Shown piece by piece: positions 1 through 6,991 of a stretch of DNA of 11,388 bases. A model generated the notes under the pieces. The model was not told the origin of the DNA, did not search any database, and worked only from the letters and a program-made list of their open reading frames with translations. The stretch is from contig DCGA01000100.1 in NCBI GenBank assembly GCA_002314465.1, forward strand, positions 1 through 11,388. Reading direction: 5' to 3'. The DNA is from a bacterium UBA1790 (GTDB lineage Bacteria; Bacteroidota; Bacteroidia; Bacteroidales; Muribaculaceae). Positions within the stretch are counted from its first letter, which is position 1, and each line of letters starts with the position of its first letter. The position numbers and the translations under genes were made by a program.

Positions 1-591
1 AGCCTTGTCGACTGCGAGCAAAGCACGCGCATGGCCCATATCGAGAGCCTTGTCGCGAAGTCCCAACTGCACCTCGGCGGGCAGTTTGAGCAGTCGTAGG
101 AAATTGGCGATGGTGGCGCGGTTCTTGCCTATGCGTTCGCTCAGTCGCTCCTGTGTGAGGTGGTACTGGTCGATGAGTTTGCGGAATGTGAGCGCAATCT
201 CAATGGCATTGAGGTCCTCGCGCTGGATATTCTCGATGAGAGCCATCTCGGTGAGCTCGGCATCGCCCACTGTACGCACATAGGCAGGCACACTTTCAAG
301 GCCGGCAAGCTTGGCAGCACGGTAACGACGCTCACCCGAGATAATCTGGTAAGCGTTGGGACCCACGCTGCGCAGCGTGAGGGGCTGAATAATGCCCAGT
401 TCGCGTATTGAGGTGGCAAGTTCCTCGAGCGCAGTCTCGTCAAATGATGTGCGAGGCTGGTCGGGGTTGGGCGAAATCTGTGATATCGCTATTTCGTTGA
501 TTGCCGATGAGCCACCGGTCTGCACGTCGTCCATCGAGATGAGCGAGTCAAGGCCACGGCCCAGGGCACTGCGTTTCTTACTGATAGGCAT
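1..591 (-). CDS. parB: ParB/Spo0J chromosome-partitioning protein, C-terminus cut off by window edge
   Basis: ParB is a CTP-dependent clamp that loads at parS sites, spreads along DNA and works with ParA to segregate the chromosome origin. The 197 visible residues start at the ATG at 591 (MPISKKRSALGRGLDSL, a typical ParB start) and stay open to base 1. The N-terminal domain has the GERRYRA nucleotide-binding motif at residues 86-92 and the ENIQREDLN box at 120-128. A KorB-type helix-turn-helix for parS recognition follows at about 144-170. The dimerisation domain and stop lie outside the window; family members are usually near 300 residues. The gene starts 12 bases after the parA stop, so co-transcription with parA is very likely. 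I see no canonical full parS site in the window, but half-site-like motifs lie upstream of parA. Confidence 0.96.
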   Translation of the reverse strand, partial: MPISKKRSALGRGLDSLISMDDVQTGGSSAINEIAISQISPNPDQPRTSFDETALEELATSIRELGIIQPLTLRSVGPNAYQIISGERRYRAAKLAGLESVPAYVRTVGDAELTEMALIENIQREDLNAIEIALTFRKLIDQYHLTQERLSERIGKNRATIANFLRLLKLPAEVQLGLRDKALDMGHARALLAVDKA

Positions 592-603
592 ATCTGTGTC
601 TTT

Positions 604-1377
604 TTAAGCGTTTTTGCGATTCTTGGCGATAAGTTCCTTGGCAAGCTGCATGTGGCTTGTGGCACCGCGGCTGCTGGGATCGTACAGGATGGCGGGAAGG
701 CCATGGCTGGGCGCCTCGCTCAAGCGGATGTTGCGGGGAATGACGGTGGTAAACACCATGTCGCCAAAGTGATTCTTGAGTTCCTCATAAATCTGGTTGG
801 CAAGCCTCAGGCGAGCGTCATACATGGTGAGCAGGAAGCCCTCAATGCTCAAGCCGGGATTGAGTTTCGACTTGATGATGCGCACTGTGTTGAGCAGTTT
901 GCTGATGCCCTCGAGCGCAAAGTACTCGGCCTGCACGGGGATAATCACGCTGTCGGCAGCAGTGAGTGCGTTGACAGTGATAACGCCCAGTGAGGGGCTG
1001 CAGTCGATGAGGATGAAGTCATAGTCGTTCTTTACCTCGGCTATGGCTTTACGGAGTGTGTTGTCGCGGTCTTGTTTGTTAATCAACTCAAGTTCAGCAC
1101 CCACGAGGTCAATGCGAGAGCCCACGATGTCGAGACCATCGACACAGGTGTGCACTGCAGCGCTGCGCATGGGGTAATCATCGACCAGGCACTCATAGAT
1201 GGTAGATGTCATCATCTTGGGCTCAACACCCAGACCCGATGTGGCGTTGGCCTGCGGGTCGGCATCGATGAGAAGCACCTTCTTGTTGTGCATGGCGAGC
1301 GATGCTGCCAGGTTGATAGCAGTGGTGGTTTTTCCTACACCACCCTTTTGATTTGCTATAGCTATTGTTTTTCCCAT
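604..1377 (-). CDS. parA: ParA/Soj chromosome-partitioning ATPase
   Basis: This is a cytoplasmic Walker-type ATPase that dimerises on ATP, binds DNA nonspecifically and is stimulated by ParB to drive origin segregation. The protein has 257 residues, a normal length for Soj-type ParA. Visible motifs are the deviant Walker A KGGVGKTT (residues 11-18), the A' segment LLIDADPQANAT (35-46), Walker B around FILIDCSP (121-128), and the family-typical PVQAEYFALEG (147-157) and IPRNIRLSEAPSHGLP (213-228). I chose the ATG at 1377 because the protein then begins MGKTIAIANQKGG, as in relatives. A start at 1407 would add ten unconserved residues and sit on the predicted promoter. A TACAAAATTGTA palindrome directly precedes the ATG. 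parB follows 12 bases downstream. The long N-terminal DNA-binding extension of plasmid ParA proteins is absent, which favours a chromosomal copy. Confidence 0.97.
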   Translation of the reverse strand: MGKTIAIANQKGGVGKTTTAINLAASLAMHNKKVLLIDADPQANATSGLGVEPKMMTSTIYECLVDDYPMRSAAVHTCVDGLDIVGSRIDLVGAELELINKQDRDNTLRKAIAEVKNDYDFILIDCSPSLGVITVNALTAADSVIIPVQAEYFALEGISKLLNTVRIIKSKLNPGLSIEGFLLTMYDARLRLANQIYEELKNHFGDMVFTTVIPRNIRLSEAPSHGLPAILYDPSSRGATSHMQLAKELIAKNRKNA

Positions 1378-1392
1378 TACAAAATTGTAAAA

Positions 1393-1508
1393 TGTTTCAC
1401 GGTGCAAAGGAACAGCATTTCACGCAAATAACCTAACAATCAGGCGTGAAAATACCCAAAATGTTGATAACTCACGTTAATTGTTAATAACCTCAAGCCC
1501 GTGGAACA
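1393..1508. promoter_or_regulatory. Cluster of parS-half-site-like motifs upstream of parA
   Basis: The parS consensus is a 16-base palindrome centred on CACGTG, with half-sites such as TGTTTCACG. This stretch holds TGTTTCACG at 1393-1401, TTTCACGC at 1418-1425, its inverted copy GCGTGAAA at 1444-1451, and CGTGGAACA at 1500-1508. No full palindrome is present; the best full alignments I made by eye match about 11 of 16 positions. The clustering and position suggest ParB (or another regulator) binding to autoregulate parAB, or decayed parS sites. That role is inference from motif resemblance only. Confidence 0.3.
1405..1412 (-). promoter_or_regulatory. Candidate parAB promoter -7 box
   Basis: On the minus strand this reads TTCCTTTG, one mismatch from the Bacteroidota -7 consensus TAnnTTTG. 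It would place transcription start near 1400 and give a leader of about 23 bases before the parA ATG. No convincing TTTG -33 box is visible at 19-21 bases; the nearest ATTG lies 24 bases upstream. A TTTCACG motif (1395-1401) covers the predicted start, so a repressor bound there could shut off parAB. Confidence 0.4.
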
Positions 1509-1576
1509 ATTGTTAACAACGCGCGACCGGAGTATGCGATTAAATTACCGGCGAGAGAATTACATACATAAAGCAA

Positions 1577-1607
1577 ACTCCCTCACGGCCCATTGCCCTG
1601 AGGGAGT
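1577..1607 (-). terminator. gyrB transcription terminator hairpin
   Basis: A perfect 9-base inverted repeat, ACTCCCTCA (1577-1585) and TGAGGGAGT (1599-1607), encloses a 13-base centre that can add two more G-C pairs. It begins 27 bases after the gyrB stop codon. On the minus strand it is followed by a modest T-rich run (TTTGCTTTATG), which fits an intrinsic terminator for gyrB that insulates parAB from gyrB transcription. Confidence 0.7.
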
Positions 1608-1634
1608 CATTATCTTTGTTAAGCGTAGTGCAAA

Positions 1635-3683
<2,049 letters not shown>

Positions 3684-3796
3684 CTAAAAAAACCGCTAAT
3701 AATAAAATTTTCAGCACCAAAAAACACGCATTTTTTTGCTAAAAAATACAAAAATCAGAGTGTTTTTTTCGCACGGCAAACTCGCCGCCAAAAACC

Positions 3797-3848
3797 AATG
3801 CGAGGCTGGACTTCCCCATGCACTCGGGGAGTGGTCCAACCTCGCATT
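3797..3848 (-). terminator. Large terminator hairpin after the CotH-like gene
   Basis: A 52-base imperfect inverted repeat: AATGCGAGG (3797-3805) pairs with CCTCGCATT (3840-3848), TGGAC (3807-3811) with GTCCA (3834-3838), and TCCCC (3813-3817) with GGGGA (3826-3830), around an 8-base loop. It lies 32 bases past the CotH-like stop codon. On the minus strand the stem is followed by GGTTTTTGG, so it can serve as an intrinsic terminator. It also separates this gene from the gyrB promoter. Confidence 0.75.
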
Positions 3849-3880
3849 ATTATGCAGTTATTCAGATATCTTTCAACCCG

Positions 3881-5452
3881 TTATCTAAGGTTGTTGATAA
3901 CGTCGGCCTTCACGCGGAAGAAGTTGTTGTACTGGCTGTCTTCGAGCAGGCGGTATTCGCTGTGGTTACCCCACGATGCGGGACGGTCTTCGATTACCAT
4001 ATCCTCGCCTGTGTCGTTGCTCACATACTGGCTGATGCGCTGGTGCCAGTTGCGTATGCGGGCGCTGGCGTCGTTGTAGTGCATGAGATTGTTGTTGTCG
4101 TCAACGAGTTCCTTGAGGTAGGCTATGTACTTGTTCTTGAACTCGGGGATAGCCATGATGCGTGCAATGAGACGGTTATCCTGCGAGCCCCAGTTGAGCG
4201 GGTCTTGGCGACCAGAGTCGCTCTGCACGCCACAGCTGGCCGATGTACCGAGCGTATTGTCGTAGTCGTAAGGAATCATGTACACCTTATAGTCGGAGAT
4301 ATCCTCTGTTGTGAAATACAGATAGTAGTTGTTGGCATTGTTCCAGTAATCGTCCCACATGCCCACGGCCACAGTCACAGCATAGGTGCGAAGCAACAGG
4401 TCCACGTCACACACCTGCTTGATCCAAGTATAGAAGCTGTCATCGCTCTTGCCGTTGAGTTTGAGCTGGAAGTCGATGAACTGTTCCTTGGCTGCGTCAA
4501 AGCGCGAGGTATTGGTTTCGAGTGTGTAGGTATGGTTGGCATCGGTCTCATCGTCGGGGCCGTAGTCCTTGTTGTAGGGGTCGGTGAGCGACGCGGGAGA
4601 ATTCACATACTTGCACTTCCACAGGTTGCCCTTGTGTGTGCCATAAGTCTGCTCGTCGTCGCGCTGCTTAAGGTTGTTCTCATCAACGGGTTCAATCATC
4701 TCGTAAATGCCGTAGTAGGTCTCCTTGCTGTCGCCCTCTACCTGCAGCCACAAGCGGCAATAGTTAGAGCGAGAGGCAGTCCACACCCCGAAGTCGCGGA
4801 AGAGATTGTAGCAGAACAGTTCACGCACATAGGTGGGATCGTCTTTGAACCACTTGAGGTGGAGTTTGCGCACACCCTTCACATCGTGCAGACTGTCTTT
4901 AACCCACTTGCGCATGTTGATGCCAAAGTGCACATGATGCCAGTCGGTATTCCCTGACTGGTGCATCTGGCCCCTGCTGCCCTCGGGACGACGGCGCGAG
5001 GTGTTGCCCTTGAGACGCAATCCCACTTCCTCGATAGCAGTGTGCTCGCCGTTGATGCTGAAGTCCATGTCGGCAACGATGTATTGCTTGGTCTTCTCGT
5101 TAGAGTCGTAGAGCGCGAGCAGGCGGTTCCACTCGTCGAGCGAGACATAGAGGTGAATCTCGGGAATCTCGTTCATGTTCCACACATAGTCCACACCGGT
5201 GCGCACCTCCACGAGTTCGCCTGTGGTGATATAGTTTACCACGGCGTTGATGTCCACAACGTCGACACAGCCGTCTTCGTTGACGTCGGCCTTGGATTCA
5301 TATGTTCCATTGAGAATAACGTTGATTACGGCATTGATATCAACCACATCGACAACATTGTCGCGGTTGACGTCGCCCTTGTAATAAACTTTGGCATGAG
5401 CCGAAGCGGCGGCAATGAGCATAGCCGCTGCAATGAGTAAGTATCGCTTCAT
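3881..5452 (-). CDS. Secreted CotH-kinase-like protein with N-terminal dockerin
   Basis: The 523-residue protein starts at the ATG at 5452 with a Sec signal peptide (MKRYLLIAAAMLIAAASAHA, probable cleavage after residue 20); no lipobox cysteine is seen. A paired dockerin-like module follows at residues 25-78, with Ca-loop acids at D27/N29/D31/D35/D38 and D56/N58/D60/D64/D67. The rest, about 85-520, resembles the CotH family, atypical protein kinases first known from Bacillus spore coat and also found in secreted bacterial proteins. Family-like marks are LRLKGNTSRR (145-154), HLKWFKDDPTYVRE (198-211), YYGIYEMIEPVDENNLK (246-262) and MIPYDYDNTLG (392-402) with its Asp-x-Asp. Activity and substrate are unknown. 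I infer that the mature protein acts outside the cytoplasm. The dockerin sits at the N-terminus, unlike the two neighbouring dockerin proteins, and its first loop has Asn where Gly is usual. The gene has its own promoter and terminator. Confidence 0.88.
   Translation of the reverse strand: MKRYLLIAAAMLIAAASAHAKVYYKGDVNRDNVVDVVDINAVINVILNGTYESKADVNEDGCVDVVDINAVVNYITTGELVEVRTGVDYVWNMNEIPEIHLYVSLDEWNRLLALYDSNEKTKQYIVADMDFSINGEHTAIEEVGLRLKGNTSRRRPEGSRGQMHQSGNTDWHHVHFGINMRKWVKDSLHDVKGVRKLHLKWFKDDPTYVRELFCYNLFRDFGVWTASRSNYCRLWLQVEGDSKETYYGIYEMIEPVDENNLKQRDDEQTYGTHKGNLWKCKYVNSPASLTDPYNKDYGPDDETDANHTYTLETNTSRFDAAKEQFIDFQLKLNGKSDDSFYTWIKQVCDVDLLLRTYAVTVAVGMWDDYWNNANNYYLYFTTEDISDYKVYMIPYDYDNTLGTSASCGVQSDSGRQDPLNWGSQDNRLIARIMAIPEFKNKYIAYLKELVDDNNNLMHYNDASARIRNWHQRISQYVSNDTGEDMVIEDRPASWGNHSEYRLLEDSQYNNFFRVKADVINNLR
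5219..5383 (-). repeat. Dockerin-like duplicated Ca-binding repeat in the CotH-like protein
   Basis: The segment encodes two copies of the 12-residue loop D-x-N-x-D-x-x-x-D-x-x-D, each followed by a short hydrophobic helix (DINAVINVIL and DINAVVNYI). This is the duplicated F-hand arrangement of type I dockerins, which bind calcium and then cohesin. The second loop is canonical (DVNEDGCVDVVD). The first (DVNRDNVVDVVD) has Asn at the usual Gly position. The module lies just after the signal peptide. Confidence 0.8.
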
Positions 5453-5476
5453 TTGTATAATAAAATTTTTGCACTG

Positions 5477-5484
5477 CAAAGATA
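5477..5484 (-). promoter_or_regulatory. Promoter -7 box for the CotH-like gene
   Basis: On the minus strand this reads TATCTTTG followed by CAGTGC, an exact match to TAnnTTTG. The predicted start near 5471 leaves a leader of about 20 bases before the ATG at 5452. No TTTG -33 box is seen at the expected distance; that area instead overlaps a GTTAAC palindrome at 5506-5511. Confidence 0.65.
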
Positions 5485-5526
5485 CATAATTTTTTGCATA
5501 ACAGCGTTAACTGATGCATTTTTTTT

Positions 5527-5534
5527 TAACTTTG
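5527..5534 (+). promoter_or_regulatory. Promoter -7 box for the rRNA methyltransferase gene
   Basis: The plus strand reads TAACTTTG followed by CACTGCAATG, an exact TAnnTTTG match whose last base is only 7 bases before the ATG at 5542. Transcription would therefore begin almost at the start codon. This box and the opposing TATCTTTG at 5477-5484 form a compact divergent promoter pair in which each is followed by CA(G/C)TGC. A T-run (5519-5527) precedes it, and no clear -33 box is visible. Confidence 0.6.
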
Positions 5535-5541
5535 CACTGCA

Positions 5542-6912
5542 ATGCAGTTACCCGAATTATTCATAAAGCAGATTGAGCAGTTGTTCCCCGCCGAGAGCGA
5601 GGCAATGCTGCAAGCCATAGGCGACACAGCGCCCAGTGTGAGCGTGCGCGCCAATACAGACCGCCGCGCCACACCGCCCACCGGAGCAGCCACCGTGCCA
5701 TGGTGCAATGCGGCGTTCTATCTTGACGAGCGCCCCCAGTTCACCTTCGACCCCATGTGGCATGCCGGCATGTACTATGTGCAAGACGCGTCGTCAATGT
5801 TCATCCACCACGTCATCAAGAGCCTTGTGGACTCACCCGTGCGCTACCTCGATCTGTGTGCGGCACCCGGCGGCAAGACCACCGCTGCGTTACAGGCTCT
5901 GCCCGAGGGCTCGCTGGTGGTAGCCAACGAGATTGTCGTGTCGCGCGCCCGTGTGCTTGCCGACAACGTTTCGCGCTGGGGCAATCCCTGCAGCGCCGTA
6001 ACCTGCTGTGCGCCGCGCGTATTGGGGCAACTCAACCATTTCTTTGACGTCATCGCCGCCGACGTGCCTTGCAGCGGCGAGGGCATGTTCCGCAAGGACG
6101 ACGAGGCAGTGCGCCAGTGGTCACCCGCACTGGTGGAGCAATGCGCCGACCGCCAACGCAGCATCATCGCCGACATTTGGCCCGCACTGCGCCCGGGCGG
6201 CCTGTTCATCTACAGCACCTGCACCTACAATGACAAGGAAAACGAGCGAATGCTTGAGCACATGGTTGCCGAGTATGGCGCCGAACCCGTGGCGGTACCC
6301 ACCCTACCCGAGTGGCCCGTACACGAAGGCGTGGGCACCGAGCATCCATGCTACCGCTTCTTGCCCCACCTCACCCGTGGCGAGGGTCTGTTCATGGCAG
6401 TGCTGCGCAAGCCCGCCGATGAGCCCCTGCGTCCCGCCAAGCCCAAGAAACAGCGCACACCCTCCAAGACCGATGCACCGCGCAACATCAAGCAATGGCT
6501 CGTTGGTGAAAAGGAATACACAGTAACCGCTACCGCCGACACCGTGACTGCAGTACCCAAGCAGCACGCCCAGGCCGTGGAGATGCTTGCCGCATGCAAC
6601 CTGATGCAGGCTGGCGTTACCCTGGGTACCATCAAGGGAAAGAACTGCGTACCCGCACAGTCGCTCGCACTGAGCACCGCGCTCAACCGCGAGGCATTCC
6701 CCGTGTGCGAACTTGACTACGCCCAGGCAATATCCTACCTGCGCGGCGAAGCCATCGTCCTCGATGCTCCGCGCGGATATGTGGCAGTAGCGTTCAACGG
6801 CGCGATACTCGGGTGGGCCAACAATCTGGGCAACCGAGCCAACAACATGTATCCCAAGGCGCTGCGCATCCTGAGCACCCACACTCCCGACACTCCGCCG
6901 CAAGTTCTATAA
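5542..6912 (+). CDS. RsmF/NOP2/Sun-type rRNA cytosine-C5 methyltransferase
   Basis: The enzyme transfers a methyl group from S-adenosylmethionine to C5 of a cytosine in RNA, by family resemblance probably 16S rRNA as in E. coli RsmF (YebU). The protein has 456 residues. The N-terminus MQLPELFIKQIEQLFP fits the family, which supports the ATG at 5542. Motifs seen are YYVQDASSM (78-86), the SAM-binding LDLCAAPGGKTT (103-114), motif IV ADVPCSGEGMFRKD (173-186) with Cys177, and motif VI YSTCTYNDKENE (224-235) with Cys227. These two cysteines are the release and catalytic pair of the family. The C-terminal part from about 313 matches the RsmF-type RNA-binding extension, with PRGYVAVAFNGAILGWANNL near the end. 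A basic linker (about 297-309) joins the halves. The exact target cytosine cannot be told from sequence. It is the only plus-strand gene and is likely monocistronic. Confidence 0.93.
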   Translation: MQLPELFIKQIEQLFPAESEAMLQAIGDTAPSVSVRANTDRRATPPTGAATVPWCNAAFYLDERPQFTFDPMWHAGMYYVQDASSMFIHHVIKSLVDSPVRYLDLCAAPGGKTTAALQALPEGSLVVANEIVVSRARVLADNVSRWGNPCSAVTCCAPRVLGQLNHFFDVIAADVPCSGEGMFRKDDEAVRQWSPALVEQCADRQRSIIADIWPALRPGGLFIYSTCTYNDKENERMLEHMVAEYGAEPVAVPTLPEWPVHEGVGTEHPCYRFLPHLTRGEGLFMAVLRKPADEPLRPAKPKKQRTPSKTDAPRNIKQWLVGEKEYTVTATADTVTAVPKQHAQAVEMLAACNLMQAGVTLGTIKGKNCVPAQSLALSTALNREAFPVCELDYAQAISYLRGEAIVLDAPRGYVAVAFNGAILGWANNLGNRANNMYPKALRILSTHTPDTPPQVL

Positions 6913-6934
6913 CCCCTGATGGCATCGCATAAAG

Positions 6935-6968
6935 AAAGGGCACATGGAAGTCGTTCCAAGTGCCCTTT
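6935..6968. terminator. Bidirectional terminator between convergent genes
   Basis: A near-perfect hairpin: AAAGGGCAC (6935-6943) pairs with GTGCCCTTT (6960-6968) and TGGAA (6945-6949) with TTCCA (6954-6958). A single A-A mismatch separates the stems, and the loop is GTCG. It starts 23 bases after the methyltransferase stop and lies 24 bases past the end of the leucine-rich-repeat gene coming from the other side. The outer A/T pairs give U-rich 3' ends in both directions (CCCTTTGTTATG, CCCTTTCTTTATG). Confidence 0.8.
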
Positions 6969-6991
6969 GTTATGTTATACGTTTCCCTAAC

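Noticed and set aside
1378..1407. Ten-residue N-terminal extension of ParA
   Set aside because: The conserved start MGKTIAIANQKGG lies at 1377, and the longer start overlaps the predicted promoter.
1393..1408. A genuine full parS site in front of parA
   Set aside because: Only the left half TGTTTCACG is intact; the right half matches about 2 of 7 positions, so it is reported only as a half-site-like motif.
3818..4957. Long plus-strand open frame (379 codons) opposite the CotH-like gene
   Set aside because: It is antisense to a gene with a signal peptide, dockerin and CotH motifs. Its product is a low-complexity run of Val, Ala and Leu typical of an antisense shadow, and it has no promoter-like start.
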